From Bryobacteraceae bacterium (GTDB lineage Bacteria; Acidobacteriota; Terriglobia; Bryobacterales; Bryobacteraceae): a stretch of DNA of 64,000 nucleotides. Where the stretch lies: assembly GCA_019748195.1 (NCBI GenBank), contig JAIEPW010000015.1, positions 1-64,000 on the forward strand. Reading direction: 5' to 3'. The translations under genes were made by a program, and so were the position numbers. Positions 1-8,380 of this stretch are shown here, in pieces. Position 1 is the first letter of the stretch. Each line of letters opens with the position of its first letter. The notes beneath the pieces were generated by a model. It was not told the DNA's origin. It searched no databases and saw only the letters and a list, made by a program, of their open reading frames with translations.

Positions 1-3000
1 GGGCGGCGGCGGCCCGGCCTGACCGGGAGGCGGAGGGGGGGCGCCCATGGCCGGCAGCCGCTGCGCAGGAGGCGTTGCCGGACGCGCGGCGCCACCACCC
101 GCGCCCGGAATCATCGGATACAGATCCCAACCCCGCAACTTCAAATTGCACTTGCCACAGAAATGCGGGCGGAAGGTGGCGCTCAGCGAGTTGTCGCCGA
201 ACGTGCCCATCTGCAGGCGCTTTCGCCTGCCGGCATGGGCCGGATCCTTGACCGTGTTCTTTATGTCCTTCCACTCCGTAATCGCCTCGCCAATCAGGTA
301 GGCCAGACGCTTGGACTCGTAGTTCCGCCCATCCGCCTGCGCCAAACTCCCCAGCGAAGAGAGCTGCAGCAGCGGATAGCGCATTACGCAGTTCGTGTCG
401 TCCAGGTCATGATCGAAGACCAGAGTGGATTTGAACGCGTTCTGAAAATGATCCATGAACAGAACGTGGCCAATCTCATGCGCCAGCAGCGCCCAAGGCT
501 CCATGTGGGTCTTCTGCGACACGAAAACGCAGCCCAGCGGCTGACCGAGGGAAGGTCCGGGAGCGAAATACTGCCGCCCTCCGATCTGTACGTCGCGGTT
601 CACCAGGGCATTGATGATGATCATGCCGTCGGCGAATTCCTTGTACTTGCCGCCGTCTTCGGCGCAGAGCATGCCCTTGCGCACGATCTCGTCGAAGTAC
701 CCGGCCCAGCGGTTTCCCAGATCTTCCATCGCGGGCTGGATAGCCTGATTGTTGAGCGCGAGCTTTTCCAGCTCGATCGGATCGGAGAAGCAAAACACGA
801 TTTTGCGCTGCTCGGCGGGAAGCGGCAGCAGCCGTCCGGCCTTGCGGTCCAGAATGCCGTTCAGGAACTCGTGAAAGCGAAACGCCGCCCAATAGGTGAA
901 GAAGTTGACGTCGTTGGAAGGCGGGGCGGCGGAGATCTCGAAATCGTCAAGATACTTCAACAATGCCGCGATCGAGGTGGCGCGGGGCGCGGCTACGCCG
1001 CCCGTATTCACCCACTGCACCAGTTCAGCCCGAGCCCCCGCCACACCATCGGTGAGGAACACGAGGTCCATCAGCTCGGTGAACTGCGATGGCTGATACT
1101 GGAACGCAGCCTGCTTGTTGTACTGAATGTTCACGGGATCGGCACCGCTGGGATGGAAGGTCGCGTTGCCCGTGTAGGTGACGGCAGCCCGCATCTGCGC
1201 CAACAGGTCATGCGCGGCGAAGGCGAGTGCTTCGCGCAAACCAGCGCCGACCGGCTCCGGCGGGGGTGGAGCGGGCGCGGCCGCGGCTCCGGTGCCGATC
1301 GCGGGCAGCTCGCGCGGCGGCGGGGCGGGCGGCGGTGGTCCATAGGTTCGCCAGTCTTCCAACAGCAGCCAAATGTGTTCCAGAAGCAACTTGTCCGGTG
1401 CGCCGGCGGTACCCGCACGTACCTTGTTGATGCGATCGTTCAAGGGCGCCAGCAGCAGATAGCTCAGCAGTTGGGACAGCGTTGGCAGGCCTACGCCGAT
1501 AGAGAGATCCTTCACCTGCAATCGGGGAAGAACGAAGTGATCGGAATACGCCAGGGGATCCACCAGCGTTCGCGAGCTGAGCTTGGGAGCGATGCTCGGC
1601 AGCAGACCCGTCATCATTTCCTGGATGGACCCATACTTCGCGGTAATGCCGCAGGGCAGGGCCTTGTTAGCGATGCTCAGTTGCGCGGGGGTGCAGCGGG
1701 GCAGCGTAGTCTGCTCGAACTCGATGAAGGAGTATTCGTATTCCTTGCGCACCGCGTTCCAGACTTGCGTGAGGTCGAAAACGCCGTCGTTATCCCAGCG
1801 CGAATCCTGAGCCGGCCAGTCGACATACTTCGCGACGCGCAGCCGCCGCCATGCCTGCAATGTGCGTGACGAAGCCTTGAAGTTCTCCTTGGGCGGCGCC
1901 GCTTTGTATCGCTCCGTGAGCCAGGCGAAGCGAGTCTTGGAGACATCCTCCCCCGCCTTGTCGCGCTGCTGGTCCCAGCCCGCGATTTCCGCCGAGACCG
2001 TGTAGTGGTCGCCCGCCAGCAGCGAGGGGTTGAAGTACACGATGCCCCCGCGGTTCACCACGACTTTCTTGAACTGGAAGGGGTCGAGGTTCCCGTCGTC
2101 GCGCTTGGGAAACTCCAGCTCGAAGCGGGCAGGGTCCGGGAAGAAGGGTTGGTACGCGGCGAGAACGTTGTTGAGATCCTCCTTCACCACCACGCCGCCG
2201 ACCTCGGCGATCGCGTTCTTGAAATAGCCGGGCGTCTCCTTCTTCAAGCCTTTCTTGTTCAGGATGCGCAGCTTCGATTTTTCGACGTACAGGCGCGTCT
2301 TGCTGCGGAATTCGCCCTGCGCATAAACTTGCGAGCAGTTGCCTTTGTAGTTGAACAGCCCCGCTTCGTCCGCCTCCATTGCGTCCGGGTCGGGAAGCCG
2401 CTTGAGATCCTCGGCGGGCGGCTCCCAGGTCCACTGCACGAAAACCTGGTCGAAGACCTCGGGGACCTCGATGGAGCTGGCGCCGTCGCGCCGCAGGACC
2501 GGCATCAGAGCGCGAATGGGCAAGCAGGGCCGCGTCAGCCACTGCTGCTCGGCTTCGAACTTCGCGCTCTTCTTGTTGGGCTCGAAAAGCGTCTCGCTCT
2601 CGTCGCCATCGATGAAGTAGCGGTTGGCGTCGATGTATAGGCGCAGCGGGTCGTCGGAGGAGTCGTCGCTCAGCAGGTGAGCTTCGCGGATGGGCGTGCG
2701 CGCGGCGGCGAGGTTGCTTTCCTTCTCCAGCGACCCCAGCAGAACGTTAAGATTGCCGCTGACCAGGTCGGCGAAGGGGTTCGCCACCGGCTGGACGTAA
2801 TCCTTCTCCAGCCGGTAATGGCGCTGGCCGCCCAGGCCGCGCATCGACCCATAGCGCTTTGCCGCTTTGAGGAAGTCGGCGTTTGCTTCGTCGGCATTGA
2901 TCGGACCGGCGGAAAATCCGAGCTGGTTCAGGCGGCACTTGGCCCACAGGACCTGCTCGGCCCGGCCCAGGCCCGCGGGCGCTTCCGGGAACTCCTTCTT

Positions 3001-3762
3001 CGCCACCCGTTCGAAGATTTCCGGCCATTCGCGCAAGCTCAGCCCGAGCTTGCCGGTCAACTGTACGCTGGTCTCGTTGGTTTCCACCAGCGGGGGGTCT
3101 TCCACCTTGCGCAACTTTACCGGCTTCGGCTGCGGCTTGGGGGGGAGCGCCTTCACCGTGCTCTTCACCACCCAGGCATCGGCGCTCGCGGTGTCCTCGG
3201 CGCTGACGGTCAGTGCGAGCTCCCCCGCCTGGGACGCATCCGCGCAATTCTTCCGGGTGACCCACACCGTGATCCGGTACGGCGAATGCACGGGGTTGGC
3301 CCAGAACGCCTTCCAGCGCGGGACCCGCTTTGCCGCGGGGAGCGGACCCGGGCCGCCGGCAAGCGGCGGCGTCAGGCTTTCGATCTGCGCCCGGTTGTCG
3401 GCCAGCTTCTGCACCGTGTCGCGATCCAGCCGCTCCGCGTACACCAGATTGTCGTCCGCGTCGTGAATCTGCAGCACCAGGCATCCGACGGCTTCCAGCC
3501 GCTTGAAGCTGAGCTTGATGATCGCGTACTCCTCAATGGGCGCAAAAACGGCGCTGACCTCGTCAACGCAAACCTCGGAGCGCTGCAGCGCGAGCGCGGC
3601 TCCCGCGTTGGGACTGCTGCTCGGTGGACCCACTCCATTGAGCGGCTCCGGCGCCGGTGGCGTCCCCGGCTTATCCTGGTTGCGCCATAGCAGCCGGTTG
3701 TCCGCGCTGTCGAGCGGACCAGTAAGGCAGATGCCGTCCCACTTGAGGTAGCGTTCGCTCAT
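1..3762 (-). CDS. very large metzincin-like zinc metalloprotease domain protein (partial, C-terminus beyond window)
   Basis: An uninterrupted reading frame starts with ATG at 3762 and runs off the left edge, giving at least 1254 residues with no stop. Its start shares one base with the stop of the upstream LysM gene (TGATG), so the two are probably translationally coupled. Around residues 1095-1105 (codons near 450-480) it carries HEIGHVLFMDH. This is the HExxHxxxxxH spacing of metzincins, although the usual Gly is Phe. A possible Met-turn (CVMRY) and a HFCGKC...LRGW segment follow. The tail seen before the edge is rich in Pro, Gly and Ala. The first 1000 residues are unrecognised and have no signal peptide. 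LysM/peptidoglycan-binding partners of this kind are often found in type VI or contractile-injection payload loci, so a secreted effector is a reasonable inference, not a demonstrated role. Long plus-strand frames over this interval are antisense shadows. Confidence 0.75.
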   Translation of the reverse strand, partial: MSERYLKWDGICLTGPLDSADNRLLWRNQDKPGTPPAPEPLNGVGPPSSSPNAGAALALQRSEVCVDEVSAVFAPIEEYAIIKLSFKRLEAVGCLVLQIHDADDNLVYAERLDRDTVQKLADNRAQIESLTPPLAGGPGPLPAAKRVPRWKAFWANPVHSPYRITVWVTRKNCADASQAGELALTVSAEDTASADAWVVKSTVKALPPKPQPKPVKLRKVEDPPLVETNETSVQLTGKLGLSLREWPEIFERVAKKEFPEAPAGLGRAEQVLWAKCRLNQLGFSAGPINADEANADFLKAAKRYGSMRGLGGQRHYRLEKDYVQPVANPFADLVSGNLNVLLGSLEKESNLAAARTPIREAHLLSDDSSDDPLRLYIDANRYFIDGDESETLFEPNKKSAKFEAEQQWLTRPCLPIRALMPVLRRDGASSIEVPEVFDQVFVQWTWEPPAEDLKRLPDPDAMEADEAGLFNYKGNCSQVYAQGEFRSKTRLYVEKSKLRILNKKGLKKETPGYFKNAIAEVGGVVVKEDLNNVLAAYQPFFPDPARFELEFPKRDDGNLDPFQFKKVVVNRGGIVYFNPSLLAGDHYTVSAEIAGWDQQRDKAGEDVSKTRFAWLTERYKAAPPKENFKASSRTLQAWRRLRVAKYVDWPAQDSRWDNDGVFDLTQVWNAVRKEYEYSFIEFEQTTLPRCTPAQLSIANKALPCGITAKYGSIQEMMTGLLPSIAPKLSSRTLVDPLAYSDHFVLPRLQVKDLSIGVGLPTLSQLLSYLLLAPLNDRINKVRAGTAGAPDKLLLEHIWLLLEDWRTYGPPPPAPPPRELPAIGTGAAAAPAPPPPEPVGAGLREALAFAAHDLLAQMRAAVTYTGNATFHPSGADPVNIQYNKQAAFQYQPSQFTELMDLVFLTDGVAGARAELVQWVNTGGVAAPRATSIAALLKYLDDFEISAAPPSNDVNFFTYWAAFRFHEFLNGILDRKAGRLLPLPAEQRKIVFCFSDPIELEKLALNNQAIQPAMEDLGNRWAGYFDEIVRKGMLCAEDGGKYKEFADGMIIINALVNRDVQIGGRQYFAPGPSLGQPLGCVFVSQKTHMEPWALLAHEIGHVLFMDHFQNAFKSTLVFDHDLDDTNCVMRYPLLQLSSLGSLAQADGRNYESKRLAYLIGEAITEWKDIKNTVKDPAHAGRRKRLQMGTFGDNSLSATFRPHFCGKCNLKLRGWDLYPMIPGAGGGAARPATPPAQRLPAMGAPPPPPGQAGPPPP

Positions 3763-4418
3763 CAGTGTCCGTTGTGCAGCGACGTGAGCGCGTCGCGAGT
3801 CTCGTCATCCACTTCGCCGGTCGGGTTTTCCCGTCCTAGATGGCGCTGGAACTCGCGGAGCGCTTCCCGGGTCTGGTCGTCCATTTCGTCGTTCAATTCA
3901 TCGATCCGATATCCCAGATTGCGAAGGCGGCCTTTCACGCCGCGCACCGTGCCGGCGGGATCCATGTCGCCCACCTTGACCGCCCATTCGTACGTTTCGC
4001 TGGGATCGCGGGGGTTGGGCCAGAGTTTGAGTGTGCCGGCCCGGGAGTCCGGCCGGATGGCATGGCACAGCAGCCCGTCGGATGCCGTCTTGCCGGAGAA
4101 CTGCTGCTTGTCGATGGTGAGCTCGTAACGGCAGGAAGCGTAGGGCTGGCCGCACTCGTCATGCAGAAAGACGGAGAAGTAGGCGGGCGAGCGGTTGAGG
4201 ACGAACTCGTGCGTGGCGCCGGTGGCGGCTTGCCGCTTCGACTCCACTTTGTCGGGAATGTAAATCTGATCGCCGGGCGCGAGCACGCCGGGGGTGCGCA
4301 GCTTGCGGAGTTCAGCGTTGGCTTCGTCATCCCAGACGGTGTTGGGATTAAGGAACCCGGCTTCATACGCGAGGCTGATGAGGCTGTCGCCTTCCTGGAC
4401 CGTGACGAGTCTCCCCAT
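3762..4418 (-). CDS. LysM and peptidoglycan-binding domain protein
   Basis: This 218-residue protein has a LysM-like N-terminus (about residues 3-55: TVQEGDSLISLA, then LAPGDQIYIPDK). A middle beta-rich region (about 70-145) follows, and then a peptidoglycan_binding_1-like helical domain (about 155-215: GRLRNLGYRIDELNDEMD, ALREFQ, DDETRDAL). There is no signal peptide. Proteins with this layout commonly sit beside VgrG/PAAR or contractile-injection payload genes and are thought to help deliver or dock a partner. That is family context, since no VgrG or sheath gene is visible here. The stop overlaps the ATG of the downstream metzincin-like gene by one base. No Shine-Dalgarno sequence is visible before the ATG, and a promoter-like pair lies just upstream. 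Confidence 0.8.
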   Translation of the reverse strand: MGRLVTVQEGDSLISLAYEAGFLNPNTVWDDEANAELRKLRTPGVLAPGDQIYIPDKVESKRQAATGATHEFVLNRSPAYFSVFLHDECGQPYASCRYELTIDKQQFSGKTASDGLLCHAIRPDSRAGTLKLWPNPRDPSETYEWAVKVGDMDPAGTVRGVKGRLRNLGYRIDELNDEMDDQTREALREFQRHLGRENPTGEVDDETRDALTSLHNGH

Positions 4419-4432
4419 GACTGGAACGGTTT

Positions 4433-4458
4433 AGTATAACCAAACTGATCGGCGTCAA
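4433..4458 (-). promoter_or_regulatory. candidate promoter of the LysM/metzincin pair
   Basis: On the minus strand TTGACG (4458-4453) precedes TATACT (4438-4433) with a 14-base spacer, shorter than the usual 16-18. The -10-like element lies 14 bases before the ATG at 4418, so the transcript would have a very short leader. Both hexamers resemble sigma-70 elements, but the spacing lowers confidence. Confidence 0.4.
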
Positions 4459-4553
4459 CGGAGTGGCCCCACAACTCGAGAGGCGCTTCGCCACGTCGAC
4501 CTCCACCGGTACGGGCATCGTCCGCTCTCCGGCGATCGGCTCCGGCGAGATGC

Positions 4554-5882
4554 TCAGTCCGCGGGAATGCGAGCCCACACCGGTTGCGAGTTGCTGCCGA
4601 ACGCGGTGAGTTGCCGTTGATTTGAGCCGTCGGCCAGCATCGACCAGACCTGGCTGGTCCCGCGCTGCCGGACCGCGTAGGCCAGGTGTCGGCCCGTTGA
4701 GGCCCAAACGGGATTTTCCGAGACTTCCTCGCCCCTCGTCAATTGCACGACCATGCGGCTGCGGAAATCCATAATGAACACATGGAAGTTGCCGGGTTCA
4801 TAGCCGTTTGTCCAGGCGAAAGCCAAGTGCTGCCCGTCCGGGTGCCAGTTGGGATTGACAGCCTGACCCACGCCCGTCGTCACGCGGGAGACGTCCAAGC
4901 CTTCGCCCGTCATCGAGTACAACTGCGGACGCCCGCTCCGCCCGGATGTGAAGACGACTGTCTCTGGAGCTTTGGGATTCGGTCTCGGCTCCACTTCCAC
5001 CGCGCGCGCAGTGGTCAGGCGATGCAGTTTCCCGTCCGCCAGATCCAGCGTGAACAAATTGGACCAGCCCTCCACGGACGCCGAGAAGTACAGCCGCGTT
5101 CCGTCCGGGCTGAAGCTCGGCGTGTGATTCAGGGCGGACCGCGGGTGTCCGACCGCACGGGCTCGCCCGCCGTCCGCCGGCTGCAGCCGGATCTCGTACT
5201 TCAGACCTGCCAAGGTCGTGTATGCGAGCCATCGGCCGTCCCGGGAGACCGCCGGTTGAAACGTAATTGATTTCATCGCGGTGACCTGTCGTTGGGCGGA
5301 GCCGTCATGGTTCATTCGCCAGATCTCCTTGTGTCCCGTTCTGTCGGACACGAAGAAGATCTGAGACCTCGAGAGTGGTTCGGATCCGAAGGACTGCAGG
5401 ATATCCGCCGCGAAGCGCCTGGCCACCAGCGCCGCCCCCTGCGGACTGAGATCGCCGTGGTATACGCGGCCGAACACCTGTGAAGCTTGCGGGCCGGCAA
5501 GGCTTGACAACCAGCCAAAGACCACCAGCCGTCCGTTCTGCGCCGCGGCGTACCCGAAGGCAAGAAAACTGGCGGCACACGGCGGAGTTCTCCAGGCGTT
5601 CGCCGAGTCGGGGGTCAGGTCTTCCCAGGTCTGTGGACCGGCCGCCGGACAGACGCTTCTGGCGGAAAGCTGTACTGCGCCGCTTTCCTGCAACTCCCCC
5701 CATAGCACTTCCTGAAAGCGCGACATCTCGGCCGTGCCGACGCCATTGCCGCGAAACTCCGCGACGGCCAGGCGATTGGCGCCGGCGCCCACGATCTTGA
5801 TGAGAATGTCAGAGGAAATTCCTGACTCCTGCGCGCCGCTGGAAGCACAGATCATCAGGAGATATAAGGCATTTCTATACAT
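4554..5882 (-). CDS. TolB-like periplasmic beta-propeller protein
   Basis: An exported protein of 442 residues if started at the ATG at 5882. This start is preferred over a further upstream in-frame one because it begins directly with a signal peptide (MYRNALYLLMICASSGAQ). Residues about 30-150 resemble the TolB N-terminal domain (LAVAEFRGNGVG, then WGELQESGAVQL). The rest is a series of PD40/WD40-like blades with repeated xFSPDGTRLYFSA, NPNWHPDGQHLAFA and NPVWASTGRHLAYA units. TolB normally works with Pal and TolA/Q/R in cell-envelope integrity, but no tol or pal gene is adjacent, so this is a TolB-like paralogue rather than tolB itself. A TATACT element lies about 40 bases upstream of the ATG. 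Confidence 0.8.
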   Translation of the reverse strand: MYRNALYLLMICASSGAQESGISSDILIKIVGAGANRLAVAEFRGNGVGTAEMSRFQEVLWGELQESGAVQLSARSVCPAAGPQTWEDLTPDSANAWRTPPCAASFLAFGYAAAQNGRLVVFGWLSSLAGPQASQVFGRVYHGDLSPQGAALVARRFAADILQSFGSEPLSRSQIFFVSDRTGHKEIWRMNHDGSAQRQVTAMKSITFQPAVSRDGRWLAYTTLAGLKYEIRLQPADGGRARAVGHPRSALNHTPSFSPDGTRLYFSASVEGWSNLFTLDLADGKLHRLTTARAVEVEPRPNPKAPETVVFTSGRSGRPQLYSMTGEGLDVSRVTTGVGQAVNPNWHPDGQHLAFAWTNGYEPGNFHVFIMDFRSRMVVQLTRGEEVSENPVWASTGRHLAYAVRQRGTSQVWSMLADGSNQRQLTAFGSNSQPVWARIPAD

Positions 5883-5989
5883 AAGATCGCGTTCCGCCTT
5901 TCGGCGAACTCCTGGAGTATAGCCGGAAGTTTCTGGCCTGGCAACGCGGCTCGTCACTTGAATATTTCAAGATAGATCGGGCGGTTGAC

Positions 5990-7330
5990 CTACTTGGCGA
6001 CCCGAAGAATGAAGTCCGCGATCGCCTTCATCGCTGCCGGCGACATGGTCTCCTCAATCCGCGCGTACTCCTCCAGCCCGCCGGTTTTCGCCGTCTGCAT
6101 GATGTGATTCAGCGCCGGCAGCTTCAGGATGGCCCAGTCCGGATTACTTCCCTTTTCGAGCGCGGCGGCCATGACCGGGGCGTTCTGCGAAGCGAGCACC
6201 TGTAAGTCCAGTGCTCCGAAGACCGCCAGTACGGGAACCCGTAGCTTCTCGATGGCGGGCGACGGATCGTAAAACAGGAATTCGCGCATCCAGGGACTGA
6301 GAAGGCTGCGAATCTGGCCCTCCATTTCTTTTGCCGGCAGGGCTTCCTTCAGACGCTTCTCGGCGGCGGCCAGATCCTTTTCCTCGCGGAGGATGCCGAA
6401 CATCTTCTTCTGAATATCCAATTGCTGCGCGAGCGCTTCCGGAGCTGCGCCGCCGGCTTTCAGGATTGCCTGTCCTTGCGCGTACAGCACCTGCTCGCCC
6501 GGAACCGCCGGGCCCGCGATCAGCACCACGAACGCGAGATCCCCCCGCGCGTTGGCCACCATGGGACCGATAATCGCGCCCTCGCTATGCCCCGCGATCC
6601 CGATTCGCCTGGGATCGATGCCCGCTCGCCCGCGCAGGAACTCCACGGCGGCGCTTGCGTCCGTGGCGAAATCGGACGTCGTGGAGGTGGCGAAATTGCC
6701 TGTGGACTTCCCGGTGCCGCGATCGTCATAACGCAACACCGCGATACCGGCGCGCGTGAGATAGTCGGACAGGACCAGGAACGGCTTGTGCCCCATCACC
6801 GATTCGTCGCGGTCCTGCGCGCCGGAACCGGATATCAGCACGACGGCACGGTGTGGACCAGGGCCGGCGGGCATCGTCAGCGTTCCCGCCAGCTTCACTC
6901 CCGGCGCCTTGGGATTGTCGAACGCGACTTCCTCCGCCGGGTAAGGCAGAGGCAGGGGAGGCTCCTGCGGGCGCTTCATCGCGATCGGCTTGTCCGCCCG
7001 CGTGAACTGGAGTGCGATTTCCGCACCCTGCTTCCAGGCGCCGTCGATGCGGTTCCCGTCCTCCGACATCCGCCCGGCATACTCGATGGCGCCGCCGATG
7101 GTGAAACGAACCGCGCGATCGTCAAAACGGAGGGTGGTAAGAGGGATTCCCATCCGGCCTTGATCCACGCTGTCGAACCGGCCGGTGAGCTTCCCGGCCG
7201 CATCGCGCTCCACGTGCAGTTGCACGCGCATCTTGGCGACGCCCGCGTCCAGGGTCCCGGTCCAGATCCCTTCCAATTTCTGAGAAACCAGCGGCGCGGC
7301 GATCAGTAGAAAAACAGCAAGGAAGCGCAT
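5990..7330 (-). CDS. secreted alpha/beta hydrolase
   Basis: A 446-residue protein with a clear signal peptide (MRFLAVFLLIAAPLVSQ). Residues about 18-115 form a beta-rich domain of unknown role. An alpha/beta-hydrolase domain follows: oxyanion region LISGSGAQDRDES, YDDRGTGKS, the nucleophile elbow GHSEG with Ser about 249, the acid in FGALDLQV (about 376) and the His in LNHIMQ (about 412). The catalytic triad therefore appears complete. It belongs with the serine aminopeptidase S33/dienelactone-hydrolase-like enzymes, and the substrate cannot be predicted. It lies nine bases downstream of the PLP-enzyme gene on the same strand, which suggests one transcript. A TAGAAT that includes the upstream TAG stop could also act as an internal -10 element. 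Confidence 0.85.
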   Translation of the reverse strand: MRFLAVFLLIAAPLVSQKLEGIWTGTLDAGVAKMRVQLHVERDAAGKLTGRFDSVDQGRMGIPLTTLRFDDRAVRFTIGGAIEYAGRMSEDGNRIDGAWKQGAEIALQFTRADKPIAMKRPQEPPLPLPYPAEEVAFDNPKAPGVKLAGTLTMPAGPGPHRAVVLISGSGAQDRDESVMGHKPFLVLSDYLTRAGIAVLRYDDRGTGKSTGNFATSTTSDFATDASAAVEFLRGRAGIDPRRIGIAGHSEGAIIGPMVANARGDLAFVVLIAGPAVPGEQVLYAQGQAILKAGGAAPEALAQQLDIQKKMFGILREEKDLAAAEKRLKEALPAKEMEGQIRSLLSPWMREFLFYDPSPAIEKLRVPVLAVFGALDLQVLASQNAPVMAAALEKGSNPDWAILKLPALNHIMQTAKTGGLEEYARIEETMSPAAMKAIADFILRVAK

Positions 7331-7339
7331 GCCTTCATT

Positions 7340-8329
7340 CTAGGCTGCGGGTGCGCGGAAGTGGCCCATCGCACCGCCGGTGTGCCAGAAAAGCACCGTC
7401 TCGTTCGGCTTGAACGAACCGGCGCGGACACGCGCCAGCAGGCATGCCATTGCTTTTCCGGTATACACGGGATCGAGCACCACGCCCTCATGGCGCGCGA
7501 GCAGGCGGATTGCCTCCTCACATTCCGGAGTGGACAGCCCGTAACCGGGTCCGACAAAGGAGTCGTCCACCTCCACCGGCCCGCCCAACACCGCGCCCAC
7601 GTGCTCCCCGACCCCCTGGCGGATCTCCATGACGGCGGAGCTAATCGACTCCGCGGAATCGTCCGCGGAGACGCCCGTCAGCTTCACCTGGTTTAAGCCG
7701 TGGAGTTGCAGCCCGGCATCGATTCCCGCCTGCGTGCCGCCCGAAGACGTGGAATGGAAAATCCAATCGAGAGCGGGCGTCTGTTGGCGCAGCTCAGCGA
7801 TCGCGCGCACGAAACCGAGCGCGCCGGAAGGCGTGGAGGCTCCCAGCGGAACCACGAACGGCTTGCGACCCTGCCGCCTCAGGAACTCGGCCGCCTGCGC
7901 CATGGCCGCGCCGCGCTCCTCGCGGGAACTCACCCGGTGCACCGTCGCGCCGTAGAGATGATCCAGCCACAGGCTGGCCGTGTCCTCCGGCGCGCCTTGC
8001 GGCGTGTTCAGCACGAGTTCGCAACGCAAGCCGATGCCGGCGCACAGCGCCGCCGTGATGCGGCAGTGGTTGGACCGGATACCCCCGCAGGTGACGACGG
8101 TATCGGCTTCTGCTCGGATCGCCTCCGACAGCACATACTCCAGCTTGCGGACCTTGTTCCCGCCGAACCCCGGTCCGGTGTAATCGTCGTGCTTGAGAAA
8201 CAGCTTGGGCGCGCCCGGACCCAGGAAGGCGCGAAGGCGGGCCAACTCGGTGACCGGAGTCGGCGCGAATGCCAGAGTCAGGCGGGGGATCGTTTCCAGT
8301 TTCTCAAGCGGTGTCACGGGATTTCCCAA
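7340..8329 (-). CDS. PLP-dependent ACC deaminase / D-cysteine desulfhydrase family enzyme
   Basis: A 329-residue enzyme of the tryptophan-synthase-beta fold type. The PLP lysine is in GGNKVRKLEY. The substrate-contact segment is CGGIRSNHCRITAA, the phosphate-binding region STSSGGTQAG, and the C-terminal VYTGKAMACLL is typical of the family. The length matches D-cysteine desulfhydrase and ACC deaminase (about 330). I cannot separate the two activities by eye. An upstream ATG frame would extend into the divergent gene. The start chosen is a TTG at 8329 preceded by AGGAG with a six-base spacer, which puts the conserved PLEKLETIPR near the N-terminus. It probably degrades D-cysteine or related amino acids in the cytoplasm. 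Confidence 0.85.
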   Translation of the reverse strand: MGNPVTPLEKLETIPRLTLAFAPTPVTELARLRAFLGPGAPKLFLKHDDYTGPGFGGNKVRKLEYVLSEAIRAEADTVVTCGGIRSNHCRITAALCAGIGLRCELVLNTPQGAPEDTASLWLDHLYGATVHRVSSREERGAAMAQAAEFLRRQGRKPFVVPLGASTPSGALGFVRAIAELRQQTPALDWIFHSTSSGGTQAGIDAGLQLHGLNQVKLTGVSADDSAESISSAVMEIRQGVGEHVGAVLGGPVEVDDSFVGPGYGLSTPECEEAIRLLARHEGVVLDPVYTGKAMACLLARVRAGSFKPNETVLFWHTGGAMGHFRAPAA

Positions 8330-8367
8330 TGGCGGCTCCTGTCCGTCGAGCGGCCGCCGGAACGCCT

Positions 8368-8373
8368 TAGAAT
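8368..8373 (+). promoter_or_regulatory. -10-like TAGAAT before the MauE/thioredoxin gene
   Basis: TAGAAT ends seven bases before the ATG at 8381 and no Shine-Dalgarno sequence is present, so the mRNA may be leaderless. The site lies in the 51-base divergent interval with the PLP-enzyme gene. Confidence 0.4.
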
Positions 8374-8380
8374 ATAGATT

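Noticed and set aside
163-1869. 568-codon plus-strand open frame at the left edge
   Set aside because: It is antisense to the metzincin-like gene, is Arg/Gln/His-rich, has no recognisable domain and reflects the high GC content of the real minus-strand frame.
7337-7342. TAGAAT six bases before the hydrolase ATG at 7330 as a separate promoter
   Set aside because: It contains the stop codon of the preceding gene in the same direction, and the nine-base spacing favours an operon; it may be coincidental.
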